NCBI RefSeq assembly: GCF_020594515.1 | Contig: NZ_JAJCTH010000020.1 | Location: forward strand, 28,119 to 92,118 | Reading direction: 5' to 3' | Source of the DNA: Rhodoferax sp. U2-2l | GTDB taxonomy: Bacteria > Pseudomonadota > Gammaproteobacteria > Burkholderiales > Burkholderiaceae_C | Length of the DNA: 64,000 bases | Shown here: positions 28,872 through 37,118 of the stretch, in pieces | Numbering within the stretch: the first letter of the stretch is position 1 | Layout of the letters: each line of letters begins with the position of its first letter | Notes under the pieces: model-generated | Databases searched by the model: none | The model's input: only the letters and a program-made list of their open reading frames with translations | Told to the model about the DNA's origin: nothing | Position numbers and translations under genes: made by a program

Positions 28872-29327
28872 TCATTCGATGATGAACAACGGCTGGCCGT
28901 ACTCGACCGCTTGACCGTTTTCCGCCAGGATACGCTTGATGATGCCGGTTTTGTCGGCTTCAATCTCATTGAGAATTTTCATCGCCTCGATGATGCACAA
29001 CGTGTCACCCTCCTTGACCGCATCGCCCATTTCTACAAACGATTTGGCGCCCGGCGTGGCCGAACGGTAGAAGGTGCCCACCATGGGCGACTTGGTGACA
29101 TGACCCGTCTCGACCGCCACCGCGGGTTCGGCGGCTTCCGCTACCGCCACGGCGGGAGACGGCGCAGGGTTGGTAGCCGCAGGTGGCACCGATTGAACAT
29201 ACTGGGGAACCATGGCACCGCCACCTTTGACAATCCGTACCTTGCCCTCGGCTTCTGTGATTTCCAGCTCCGAGACATTTGACTCCGAGACCAGATCGAT
29301 CAGGGTTTTGAGTTTTCTAAGGTCCAT
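28872..29327 (-). CDS. accB: Biotin carboxyl carrier protein of acetyl-CoA carboxylase
   Basis: 151 residues from the ATG at 29327 ([16 protein letters not shown]). An N-terminal domain and a Pro/Ala/Val-rich linker (about 50-75) lead to a C-terminal biotinyl domain with the biotinylated lysine in [10 protein letters not shown]. It is first of the accB-accC pair. The 120 bp upstream are A+T-rich and should hold the promoter; they include an AGCTATTTGCTATCAATTAATAG-like stretch with nested CTAT/ATAG repeats. Confidence 0.95.
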   Translation of the reverse strand: MDLRKLKTLIDLVSESNVSELEITEAEGKVRIVKGGGAMVPQYVQSVPPAATNPAPSPAVAVAEAAEPAVAVETGHVTKSPMVGTFYRSATPGAKSFVEMGDAVKEGDTLCIIEAMKILNEIEADKTGIIKRILAENGQAVEYGQPLFIIE

Positions 29328-29447
29328 AAGATCTCCAACGAACAGTGAGGAAAATCGGGTCGAGATCGCTTGAATTTCTATTAATTGATAGCAAATAGCT
29401 TTCAAATCAACCCAAAACGCGGCATTTTACAGCTAAAAATCAAACCG

Positions 29448-29996
29448 CTAAACCTGCTCCAACCGGACCCACGCCGCCAGGTCACTGGGCAACACGCGGC
29501 CGATTTTACGTTGTCGAACCTGGCCGGCTGCACCAAAAACCACGGTAAAAGGCAATCCGCCGCTGGTATTGCCGAGTGAACGGCTGAGGTCCGTCCCCTC
29601 AAAACCGGCCAAAGCCACCGGAAAAGACAGGCGATTTTGCGCCTGAAAACGCTTCACAGCACTGGGTTGATCAACCGCCAAACCCAACACTTGCCAGCTT
29701 TTGGCCTGGTGATTGGTAAAAAAGGCGCTCAATAACGGCAATTCTTCCACACAAGGCGGACACCAGGTGGCCCAGAAATTCACCAGCAGCGGCTTGCCCT
29801 GGAAAGCCATCATGCGCAGCAGACTGCCATCGGTCTGGCTGAACGTCTGCTGCCAGAATGCCGCCTCAACCGGCCCAAGCTCACCCTCACCTGCCCCGGT
29901 GCGGCGCAAGGTGTAAGCCGCGCCGCCAGCGACCAGCGCCAGCCCGGTCGCCGCCAGCCAGGTACGGCGCGAGCCACCGGCCAGCGGCGCGCTCAT
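29448..29996 (-). CDS. TlpA-family thioredoxin-like protein
   Basis: 182 residues. The N-terminal anchor (RRTWLAATGLALVAGGAAYTL) is followed by a thioredoxin fold with active site WCPPC in VNFWATWCPPCVEELP and the cis-Pro segment GGLPFTVVF. It is likely periplasmic and membrane-tethered, reducing disulfides, for example in cytochrome c maturation; the partner is unknown. Its start overlaps the end of the upstream gene by 4 bp. Confidence 0.88.
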   Translation of the reverse strand: MSAPLAGGSRRTWLAATGLALVAGGAAYTLRRTGAGEGELGPVEAAFWQQTFSQTDGSLLRMMAFQGKPLLVNFWATWCPPCVEELPLLSAFFTNHQAKSWQVLGLAVDQPSAVKRFQAQNRLSFPVALAGFEGTDLSRSLGNTSGGLPFTVVFGAAGQVRQRKIGRVLPSDLAAWVRLEQV

Positions 29997-30586
29997 GCCC
30001 GCGCCTCATCCAGGAGAGCGCGCAACGCGCGGATGTCACCACGCGGCACACGCCCGCGGGCATCGGGCAGCAGTGCGCCACGCACATCATCCCGGTCGTA
30101 AATCATCAAATGCACACCCACCTCCTCGTCTAAATCCGGACAAAACGCATGAACACTCAAGGCGTCCACAGTCTCGCCATGCAAACCCGTCACGCTGCGC
30201 GGCACGTAACTCACCTTTTTGTCAATCAACGCGATCTCGGCAGATTTGCTGTCATCACAAAAGAGTTGCAGATAAATATCCGACAAGCGGGTGGCCGTGC
30301 CATGCCACACCGCCCCGCCCAAATACGGGCGAAACGCCTGCAGCCGTTCCATCCAGACCAAGGCCAATTGCCGTAGCGCGAGCAGTTCCCGGGGTTGGGT
30401 GTCGGCGCAAAACACCGCAATGTAATCGCGCACGGCATCTTCGACCACGTCGTTGCCGGGCAGCGGTGTACGCCCGGGCAAACCGAGGGCCTTGACCGCC
30501 CGGCGTTTGGCCGGACCGTACTCCAGCCCTTCATCCACCACCCAGCGGGCGGCCTGTGCGGCAATTTCAAGCTGTAAATCAGTCAT
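29993..30586 (-). CDS. Conserved protein of unknown function next to mpl
   Basis: 197 residues, cytoplasmic, with no signal or membrane helix. Visible stretches are AAQAARWVVDEGLEYGPAKRRA, AVRDYIAVFCADTQP and DIYLQLFCDDSKSAEIALID. It resembles an uncharacterised betaproteobacterial family often found beside mpl and a TlpA-like gene. The first half may be a nucleotidyltransferase-like helical region, but this is only an impression. It is divergent from mpl (84 bp apart) and translationally coupled to the thioredoxin gene downstream. Confidence 0.78.
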   Translation of the reverse strand: MTDLQLEIAAQAARWVVDEGLEYGPAKRRAVKALGLPGRTPLPGNDVVEDAVRDYIAVFCADTQPRELLALRQLALVWMERLQAFRPYLGGAVWHGTATRLSDIYLQLFCDDSKSAEIALIDKKVSYVPRSVTGLHGETVDALSVHAFCPDLDEEVGVHLMIYDRDDVRGALLPDARGRVPRGDIRALRALLDEARA

Positions 30587-30670
30587 CGTGCGCGGATTTT
30601 GCCCCTATTCAGCCTGACGCCGGGGCGTGGGGCCACCTGCTGCGCCAAACGGGCTCTCTAAAATCGAGCG

Positions 30671-32128
30671 ATGCACATTCATATTCTGGGTATTTGCGGC
30701 ACTTTCATGGGCGGGTTGGCCGCGTTGGCACGCGAGGCGGGTCACAAGGTCACGGGTTGCGACGCCGGGGTTTACCCGCCGATGAGCGACCAGCTTCGCG
30801 CCTTGGGCATTGACCTGATGGAAGGCTTTAGCGCCGACCAGTTGAGCCTGAAACCCGATATGTTTGTCGTTGGCAATGTGATCAGCCGCTCGCGCTTGCC
30901 CGACGGCAGCGCCAAATTTCCGTTGATGGAAGCCATTCTGGACGCTGGTTTACCCTACACCAGCGGCCCGCAATGGCTCAGTGAACACCTCTTGCAGGGC
31001 CGCCATGTGGTCGCTGTGGCAGGCACCCACGGCAAGACCACCACCACCGCCATGACCAGCTGGATTCTGGAATGCGCGGGTCTGCAGCCCGGTTTTCTGG
31101 TGGGCGGGGTGCCGCTGAACTTTGGCATCTCGGCCCGGCTGGGGCAAGGCAAAGCCTTTGTGATCGAGGCCGACGAGTACGACACCGCGTTTTTTGACAA
31201 ACGCAGCAAGTTTGTGCATTACCGGCCACGCACGGCCATCTTGAACAACCTGGAGTTTGACCATGCCGACATCTTTGATGATCTGGCCGCTATTGAGCGC
31301 CAATTCCATCATCTGGTGCGCACCGTCCCTGGCAGCGGGCCCCATGGCAGCGGCCGTATCGTGGTCAACGGGCTGGAAGAAAGCCTGGCCCGCGTGTTGC
31401 ACCAAGGCTGCTGGAGCGAGGTGCGCAGCTTTGGCGCCGCGGTGAGTGACTTCACGGCGGTGGGCCCGGCACATGATTTTGAGGTCCACCACCAAGGCCA
31501 AGTTGCGGGGCAGGTGCGATGGAGCCTGACAGGCATTCACAACCAGCTCAACGCGCTGGCCGCCATCGCCGCAGGAGAACACCTGGGTGTGGCGCCAGCC
31601 GTTGCGGCGGCGGCGCTGGGCAGCTTCGAAAACGTCAAGCGTCGCATGGAAGTTCGCGGTACGGTCAAGCTGGGCCCTGGCGAAGCCAGCGGGAAGGTCA
31701 CCATTTATGACGATTTTGCGCACCACCCTACCGCGATCCGCACCACACTGGACGGCCTGCGCCACACGCTGAGAGCGGGCGAACGGATTCTGGCGGTGTT
31801 TGAACCACGCTCCAACACCATGAAACTGGGCACCATGAAGGCCTTATTGCCCTGGAGCCTGGAGAGCGCCGACCTGTCTTTTTGCCATAGCGCCGGGTTG
31901 GGCTGGGACGCCGCGGGCGCCTTGGCGCCGATGGGAGACAAAGCGCTGGTCAGCGACCAGCTGGACACCCTCGTTGCCGCCGTGACACAGGCCGCCCGCC
32001 CGGGTGACCACATCGTCTGCATGAGCAACGGCGGCTTTGGCGGGGTTCACGCCAAGTTGTTGCAGTCACTGAAACACAAGTCACTGGCCGAGCCGCCAAA
32101 GCTCTTGGCTGCAACTCAGACCTCTTGA
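30671..32128 (+). CDS. mpl: UDP-N-acetylmuramate:L-Ala-gamma-D-Glu-meso-DAP ligase Mpl
   Basis: 485 residues, beginning MHIHILGICGTFMGGLAALAREAGH as in Mpl. The Mur-ligase P-loop is VAVAGTHGKTTTTAM (about residues 114-128), followed by EADEYDTAFFDKRSKF and the C-terminal KVTIYDDFAHHPTAI. Mpl reattaches recovered murein tripeptide to UDP-MurNAc, so it belongs to the same recycling route as AmpD and AnmK in this window. Confidence 0.95.
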   Translation: MHIHILGICGTFMGGLAALAREAGHKVTGCDAGVYPPMSDQLRALGIDLMEGFSADQLSLKPDMFVVGNVISRSRLPDGSAKFPLMEAILDAGLPYTSGPQWLSEHLLQGRHVVAVAGTHGKTTTTAMTSWILECAGLQPGFLVGGVPLNFGISARLGQGKAFVIEADEYDTAFFDKRSKFVHYRPRTAILNNLEFDHADIFDDLAAIERQFHHLVRTVPGSGPHGSGRIVVNGLEESLARVLHQGCWSEVRSFGAAVSDFTAVGPAHDFEVHHQGQVAGQVRWSLTGIHNQLNALAAIAAGEHLGVAPAVAAAALGSFENVKRRMEVRGTVKLGPGEASGKVTIYDDFAHHPTAIRTTLDGLRHTLRAGERILAVFEPRSNTMKLGTMKALLPWSLESADLSFCHSAGLGWDAAGALAPMGDKALVSDQLDTLVAAVTQAARPGDHIVCMSNGGFGGVHAKLLQSLKHKSLAEPPKLLAATQTS

Positions 32129-32179
32129 CGCCCCCCGTTGCGGATGGCACCCGCCAAGAACATCAACGCCCAGTGACCG

Positions 32180-32208
32180 CCTGCTTGGCCCGCCAAGGCC
32201 CAAGCAGG
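32180..32208. terminator. Inverted repeat between convergent mpl and aroG (possible terminator)
   Basis: CCTGCTTGG, 11 bases, CCAAGCAGG: a perfect 9-bp stem between the two convergent stops. There is no T-run on either side, so it may act as a weak or rho-assisted terminator. Confidence 0.45.
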
Positions 32209-32219
32209 TACACACCTTG

Positions 32220-33362
32220 TCAGCGCGCCCGACGGGTCAACACCGCTTGCGACAGCACCTCCAGCACCTGCAGCGAATCGTCCCAACCCAGGCAGGCATC
32301 GGTGATGCTCTGGCCGTAAGCCAGTTTGCTGGTCTTGTCTTTGCCGGGGGTGAATTTCTGCGCCCCGGCGTTGAGGTGGCTTTCCACCATCACGCCAAAC
32401 ACCTGCTTGGACCCGGCGGCCAACTGGCCGGCAATGTCGCGCGCCACGTCGATCTGCTTTTCGTGCTGCTTGCTGCTGTTGGCATGGCTGCAATCCACCA
32501 TCAACGTGGGCGGCAACTTGGACTTGTCCAGCTCGGCACAGGCAGCAGCCACACTGGCAGCATCAAAATTGGGGGTTTTGCCACCACGCAAAATCACATG
32601 GCAGTCCTTATTGCCCTTGGTCTGGACGATGGCAACCTGGCCGTTTTTGTGCACCGACAAAAAGTGATGCCCGCCCGCTGCGGCGTGGATGGCATCGGTG
32701 GCAATGCGGATGTTGCCGTCGGTGCCGTTCTTGAAGCCAATCGGTGCGGACAGGCCAGAGGCCAGCTCGCGGTGCACCTGGCTCTCGGTGGTACGTGCGC
32801 CAATCGCGCCCCAGCTGATCAAGTCGCCCAGGTATTGCGGCGAGATCACATCCAGAAACTCACTGCCTGCAGGCAGGCCCAAGCGGTTGATTTCGATCAG
32901 CAGCTGACGCGCCATGCGCAGACCTTCGTCGATGCGGTAACTCTCATCCAGGTAGGGGTCGTTGATCAGGCCTTTCCAGCCCACGGTGGTGCGCGGCTTC
33001 TCAAAGTAAACGCGCATCACAATTTCCAGTGAGTCGGCGTACTTGTCGCGCTGTACCTTGAGGCGACGCGCGTACTCCAGGGCGGCGGCAGGGTCGTGGA
33101 TGGAGCACGGGCCAATCACCACCAGCAGGCGGTCGTCCTTGCCCGCCATGATGTTGTGAATACTGCGCCGGGTGGCGCCAATCATCGACTCAACCGGTGT
33201 GCCCTTGATCGGGAAAAAGCGAATCAGATGCTCTGGAGGTGGCAGCACGGTGATGTCCTTGATGCGTTCGTTGTCGGTCTGACCGGTGCGGTCAGGGGCA
33301 TTGGCATTCAAAGAAGGGCTCCAGGCATCTTGATCAACGGCGGCAACAGCTTTGGCGTTCAT
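32220..33362 (-). CDS. aroG: 3-deoxy-7-phosphoheptulonate (DAHP) synthase, class I
   Basis: 380 residues from the ATG at 33362 (SD AAGGAAA upstream). Signature segments are VIGPCSIHDPAAALEYA, MRVYFEKPRTTVGWKG, GARTTESQVHRELASGLS and MVDCSHANSSKQ. It condenses PEP and erythrose-4-phosphate, the first step to Phe, Tyr and Trp. Paralogues AroF/G/H differ in feedback inhibitor, which cannot be decided here. The longer reading frame runs through an attenuator terminator and is not used. The leader upstream has an aromatic leader peptide and terminator, so transcription attenuation is expected. Confidence 0.94.
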   Translation of the reverse strand: MNAKAVAAVDQDAWSPSLNANAPDRTGQTDNERIKDITVLPPPEHLIRFFPIKGTPVESMIGATRRSIHNIMAGKDDRLLVVIGPCSIHDPAAALEYARRLKVQRDKYADSLEIVMRVYFEKPRTTVGWKGLINDPYLDESYRIDEGLRMARQLLIEINRLGLPAGSEFLDVISPQYLGDLISWGAIGARTTESQVHRELASGLSAPIGFKNGTDGNIRIATDAIHAAAGGHHFLSVHKNGQVAIVQTKGNKDCHVILRGGKTPNFDAASVAAACAELDKSKLPPTLMVDCSHANSSKQHEKQIDVARDIAGQLAAGSKQVFGVMVESHLNAGAQKFTPGKDKTSKLAYGQSITDACLGWDDSLQVLEVLSQAVLTRRAR

Positions 33363-33399
33363 GGACAGTTTCCTTGCAGGGTGGACATCAAAAACACAT

Positions 33400-33428
33400 A
33401 AAAAAACCGCCGGGGGTGCCGGCGGTTT
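33400..33428 (-). terminator. Attenuator terminator in the aroG leader
   Basis: On the minus strand AACCGCCGG, a 5-nt loop and CCGGCGGTT are followed by seven T. It ends about 40 nt before the aroG ATG. Its 5' arm can alternatively pair with 33472-33480, giving an antiterminator. Confidence 0.9.
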
Positions 33429-33459
33429 GGAGGAATCAGGACGTTTTACTTGGGTACGT

Positions 33460-33528
33460 TCAGAACTCTCTACCGCCAGCGGCGCTTGAGAACCAAAAGT
33501 ATCCAAAGAAAAAAGTCGCGGAATTCAT
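33460..33528 (-). CDS. Aromatic-amino-acid leader peptide of aroG (22 residues)
   Basis: An ATG at 33528 opens a 22-codon frame that ends at TGA (33460-33462) and reads MNSATFFFGYFWFSSAAG then GREF. Six Phe, one Tyr and one Trp occur in 22 codons, eight of which (positions 6-13) are FFFGYFWF. Such runs are the hallmark of attenuator leader peptides. Codons 17-19 (33472-33480) form an arm (GCTGGCGGT) that can pair over 9 bp, one G-U, with ACCGCCGGC in the terminator 5' arm. A ribosome stalled at the aromatic codons would leave that arm free; one reaching the stop would cover it. No Shine-Dalgarno is visible; the -10 element lies only 8 bp before the ATG, so the message may be leaderless. Confidence 0.8.
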   Translation of the reverse strand: MNSATFFFGYFWFSSAAGGREF

Positions 33529-33536
33529 GGAAGGAG

Positions 33537-33562
33537 AATGTAGCACAGTCATTTCACGTCAA
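33537..33562 (-). promoter_or_regulatory. Probable promoter of the aroG leader
   Basis: On the minus strand: TTGACG, 14 bp, TACATT, with an upstream TG making an extended -10 (TGCTACATT). The spacer is short, but the extended -10 may compensate. Transcription would start at or just before the leader peptide ATG. Confidence 0.5.
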
Positions 33563-33638
33563 ACTGACGGGACCAGCTGACAAATTTCGGCACGCGGGTG
33601 TGTTTTGGTTGCGGTACAAACGGGATCTGTCCACAGCG

Positions 33639-35099
33639 TCAGGCCGTGCCACCCACCGTCAGCCCGTCAATACGCAAGGTGGGTTGCCCCACACCCACCG
33701 GCACACTCTGGCCCTCTTTGCCGCAGGTGCCCACACCGCTGTCGAGCTTCATGTCGTTGCCGATCATGCTGACGTGTTTCAGGCACTCCGGGCCGCTGCC
33801 CACCAGCGTGGCGCCTTTCACCGGGTACTGGATCTTGCCGTTTTCGACCCAGTACGCCTGGCTGGCCGAGAACACAAACTTGCCCGAGGTGATGTCCACC
33901 TGCCCGCCGCCAAAGTTTGTGGCGTACAAGCCCTTTTTGATGCTGGCGACAATTTCCTCGGGCGACTTGTCACCGGCGAGCATGTAGGTGTTGGTCATGC
34001 GCGGCAGCGGCACGTGGGCGTAACTTTCGCGCCGCCCATTGCCGGTGGGCGCCACACCGGTCAGGCGCGCGTTCATCGCGTCCTGGATGTACCCCTTGAG
34101 GATGCCGTCTTCAATCAGCACATTGCGCTGGCTGGCGTTGCCTTCGTCGTCCACGTTGAGGCTGCCCCGCCGGTCGGTTATCGTGCCGTCATCCAGCACG
34201 GTCACGCCTTTGGCCGCCACCCGCTGGCCGATGCGGCCGCTGAAAGCGCTGGAGCCCTTGCGGTTGAAATCACCCTCCAGCCCGTGGCCAATGGCTTCAT
34301 GCAGCAGGATGCCCGGCCAGCCCGGGCCCAGCACCACGGTCATTTCGCCCGCCGGAGCCGGCCTGGCGTCCAGATTGGTCAACGCGGCACTGACCGCCTC
34401 GTCCACATACTTTTCAATCAGGGCGTCGTCAAAATAAGCAAAGCCAAACCGACCGCCACCACCGGCCGACCCCACTTCGCGACGGCCTTTCTGCTCGGCA
34501 ATCACCGTCACGCTCAGGCGCACCAGCGGGCGCACATCAGCCGCCAAGGTACCGTCAGCACGCGCCACCAGCACCACGTCGTGTTCGGCCGCCAAGCCGG
34601 CCATCACCTGCGCCACACGTGGGTCTTTGGCGCGGGCGAGTTTCTCCACCTTTTCCAGCAAGGCCACTTTGGCGGTGCTGTCCAGGCTGCCGATCGGGTC
34701 CAGGCCGCCGTACAGCGAGCGCGAAGACGCGATTTTTCTGGACGCTACCCGGGCTTTGCGGCCTTGGGCTGCCGCCGAAATGGTGCGCACGGTCATCGCG
34801 GCATCCAGAAGTGAGGCCTCGGAGATGTCGTCCGAATAGGCAAAGGCGGTTTTTTCGCCGCTGACGGCGCGCACGCCCACGCCCTGGTCGATGGAAAACG
34901 AGCCGGTTTTGACAATGCCCTCTTCCAGGCTCCAGCCCTCGCTGCGGGTGTACTGGAAATACAGGTCGGCTTCGTCGACCTGATGTGCAGTAATGGCCGC
35001 GAGCGCGCGGCTCAGGTGGGTCTCGTCCAGGCCAAAAGGGGTCAGCAGCAGGGCCTTGGCAACGGCCAGGCGCTCAAGGGTGGGTTCGCGTGAAATCAT
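33639..35099 (-). CDS. tldD: Metalloprotease TldD
   Basis: 486 residues, usual length. The zinc motif HEAIGHGLEGDF is in the middle of the C-terminal half, with the typical TldD ending (GTCGKEGQSVPVGVGQPTLRIDGL). TldD acts with TldE/PmbA to degrade unfolded peptides and process ribosomally made peptides such as microcins. tldE is not in this window. It lies between rodA upstream and the aroG promoter downstream, on the minus strand. Confidence 0.95.
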   Translation of the reverse strand: MISREPTLERLAVAKALLLTPFGLDETHLSRALAAITAHQVDEADLYFQYTRSEGWSLEEGIVKTGSFSIDQGVGVRAVSGEKTAFAYSDDISEASLLDAAMTVRTISAAAQGRKARVASRKIASSRSLYGGLDPIGSLDSTAKVALLEKVEKLARAKDPRVAQVMAGLAAEHDVVLVARADGTLAADVRPLVRLSVTVIAEQKGRREVGSAGGGGRFGFAYFDDALIEKYVDEAVSAALTNLDARPAPAGEMTVVLGPGWPGILLHEAIGHGLEGDFNRKGSSAFSGRIGQRVAAKGVTVLDDGTITDRRGSLNVDDEGNASQRNVLIEDGILKGYIQDAMNARLTGVAPTGNGRRESYAHVPLPRMTNTYMLAGDKSPEEIVASIKKGLYATNFGGGQVDITSGKFVFSASQAYWVENGKIQYPVKGATLVGSGPECLKHVSMIGNDMKLDSGVGTCGKEGQSVPVGVGQPTLRIDGLTVGGTA

Positions 35100-35154
35100 G
35101 CCCGCGATTCTAGGGCTTGGGGTGTTTTGGGGCCGGTGCCCCGGGCGCTTGACC

Positions 35155-36309
35155 TCAGGACTGCACCAGTCGCTTGGACTTAGCGATCGACATCAAAATG
35201 CCCAGCCCCAGCCCGAGCGTGACCATGGCCGTGCCGCCGTAACTGATGAACGGCAGCGGCACCCCCACCACCGGCAGGATGCCGCTGACCATGCCCATGT
35301 TGACAAACGCGTAGCAAAAGAAAATGGTCGCCATCGCCCCCGCCAGCAGGCGCGCAAACACGGTGGGCGCCTCCAGCGCAATCGCCAGCGCGCGCAGCAC
35401 CAGGAAGATGAAGGCGGCAATCAGCAGCAGGTTGCCCACCAGACCAAACTCTTCGGAAAACGCTGCAAAGATGAAGTCGGTGGTGCGCTCGGGGATGAAC
35501 TCCAGGTGCGTTTGGGTGCCCTGCATGAAGCCCTTGCCCCAGACACCGCCCGAGCCGATGGCGATCATGCCCTGGATGATGTGAAACCCCTTGCCCAACG
35601 GGTCACGCGTGGGGTCCAGCAGGGTGCACACGCGCTGTTGCTGGTACTCACGCAGCAGCGGCCAATCGACACCCGGCGCGCACAGTTCGGGCTCAAACAC
35701 CACCAGCAGGGTGATGCCCACTAGCCCCAGCAACAGCGGTGGCGCCACCAGTTTCCAGCTCAAACCGGCAAAAAAGATCACCGATAAACCGGCAGCCAAC
35801 ACCAGCAAGGAGGTGCCCAGATCCGGCTGCTTCATGATCAGGCCTACCGGCAGCGCCAGCAACACCGTGGCCACCAAGAAGTCCAGCGGGCGCAACTGCC
35901 CTTCACGTTTCTGGAACCACCAGGCCAGCATCAACGGCATGGCAATCTTGAGAATTTCGCTGGGCTGGATGACCACGCCCACATTCAGCCAGCGCGTGGC
36001 ACCTTTTTTGGTGATACCAAAAACCGCCACCGCAATCAGCAGCGCCACCCCCAAAATGTAGAGCGGCACCGCCAGACTCATCAGGCGTTGCGGTGGGATC
36101 TGCGCCACGGTGAACAGGATGGCGCCGGCGATCAGCATGTTGCGGCCGTGGTCCTGGAATCGGCTGCCGTGGTCAAAACCCGCGGAGTACATGGTGATCA
36201 TCCCGGCGCCTACCAGCAGCAACACCGCCAGCGCCAAAGGCGCGTCAAAACCGCGCACCCATGGCAACAGACGGCGCCACAGCGAGGGTCGCTCAAAAAC
36301 AAAAGACAT
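35155..36309 (-). CDS. rodA: Peptidoglycan glycosyltransferase RodA (MrdB), SEDS family
   Basis: 384 residues with about ten transmembrane helices. SEDS features include KGATRWLNVGVVIQPSEILKI, a large periplasmic loop (CTLLDPTRDPLGKGFHIIQGMIAIGSGG) and LPVVGVPLPFISYGGTAMV. It polymerises glycan strands for cell elongation together with PBP2. The mreBCD-mrdA genes usually found upstream are not between it and dtd; they may lie elsewhere. Confidence 0.94.
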   Translation of the reverse strand: MSFVFERPSLWRRLLPWVRGFDAPLALAVLLLVGAGMITMYSAGFDHGSRFQDHGRNMLIAGAILFTVAQIPPQRLMSLAVPLYILGVALLIAVAVFGITKKGATRWLNVGVVIQPSEILKIAMPLMLAWWFQKREGQLRPLDFLVATVLLALPVGLIMKQPDLGTSLLVLAAGLSVIFFAGLSWKLVAPPLLLGLVGITLLVVFEPELCAPGVDWPLLREYQQQRVCTLLDPTRDPLGKGFHIIQGMIAIGSGGVWGKGFMQGTQTHLEFIPERTTDFIFAAFSEEFGLVGNLLLIAAFIFLVLRALAIALEAPTVFARLLAGAMATIFFCYAFVNMGMVSGILPVVGVPLPFISYGGTAMVTLGLGLGILMSIAKSKRLVQS

Positions 36310-36337
36310 GGGGCGGATTATCCGGTGCGCAGCCGTC

Positions 36338-36796
36338 TCAGGCCGTCATGCGTAGCGGGATCGTCACCGGGCCATCGTTGACCAGATGCACCTGCATGTC
36401 GGCACCAAACTCACCCGTCTGCACGACCGGGTGCGCCCGGCGCGCTTGCGCCACCAGGTAATCAAACCAGCGGCGACCTTCCTCAGGCGAGGCAGCGTTG
36501 GTAAAGCCGGGACGGTTGCCGCCCGAGGTGTCAGCCGCCAGCGTGAACTGGCTGATCAGCAGCAACCCGCCCGCCTGACCGGCACCGTCCATGTCCTGCA
36601 CACTGTGGTTCATTTTTCCGGCGGCATCACTGAAGATGCGCAGCTTCAACATCTTGGCCAGCATCCGATCACAAACCGCCGCCGTGTCCCCCCGCTCGGC
36701 ACACAGCAGCACCAACAAACCGGCGTCAATCGCACCCATCACCTGCCCGGCCACCTCGACCCGGGCGCAGCGCACCCTTTGCAGCAGCGCCATCAT
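36338..36796 (-). CDS. dtd: D-aminoacyl-tRNA deacylase Dtd
   Basis: 152 residues. The family motifs are SQFTLAAD (SQxTL, about residues 80-87) and the C-terminal NDGPVT (Gly-cisPro), which line the D-amino acid site. It removes D-amino acids, including D-Tyr, from tRNA, and its closeness to tyrS is notable though they are separated by 320 bp. It ends 28 bp before rodA begins, on the same strand. Confidence 0.95.
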   Translation of the reverse strand: MMALLQRVRCARVEVAGQVMGAIDAGLLVLLCAERGDTAAVCDRMLAKMLKLRIFSDAAGKMNHSVQDMDGAGQAGGLLLISQFTLAADTSGGNRPGFTNAASPEEGRRWFDYLVAQARRAHPVVQTGEFGADMQVHLVNDGPVTIPLRMTA

Positions 36797-37118
36797 GGTG
36801 CGCGCTGTCCGTCATCGCTTCGTGCGCCCTGGCCTGGCTTGGTTGCCGAGCAGGCACGTGGCATAAGCCTTTCTCCATGCGGCCGGTGGCACATGCCATG
36901 GTTTCTGTTGTCAGCCATCTCTTCACTTTCTTGCAAAAACAGCACTCAGCCTCACTGGCCCATGGCCGGTATGTGGTCGGGACGGTTTGGTTGCTGCTGG
37001 CCTGCTGATTGACAAGGAGCGGCTCCAGGCCTGGCATTCGTCAAACGCGTGGCACACGGCCAGTGGGGCCACAGGTTGGCGGCCGTACGCGCAGGCCAGG
37101 CGCCAACATGCTCAGCCA
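36797..37118. other. 322 bp spacer between tyrS 3' end and dtd
   Basis: No credible gene or RNA is seen. It should contain the dtd promoter and the tyrS transcript end (tyrS, like dtd, is on the minus strand and stops at its left edge). No T-run hairpin was found by eye. Confidence 0.4.

Noticed and set aside
32220..33506. Longer aroG reading frame starting at 33506
   Set aside because: The extra N-terminal residues would be encoded by the attenuator terminator itself; the conserved N-terminus starts at 33362 with a good ribosome site.
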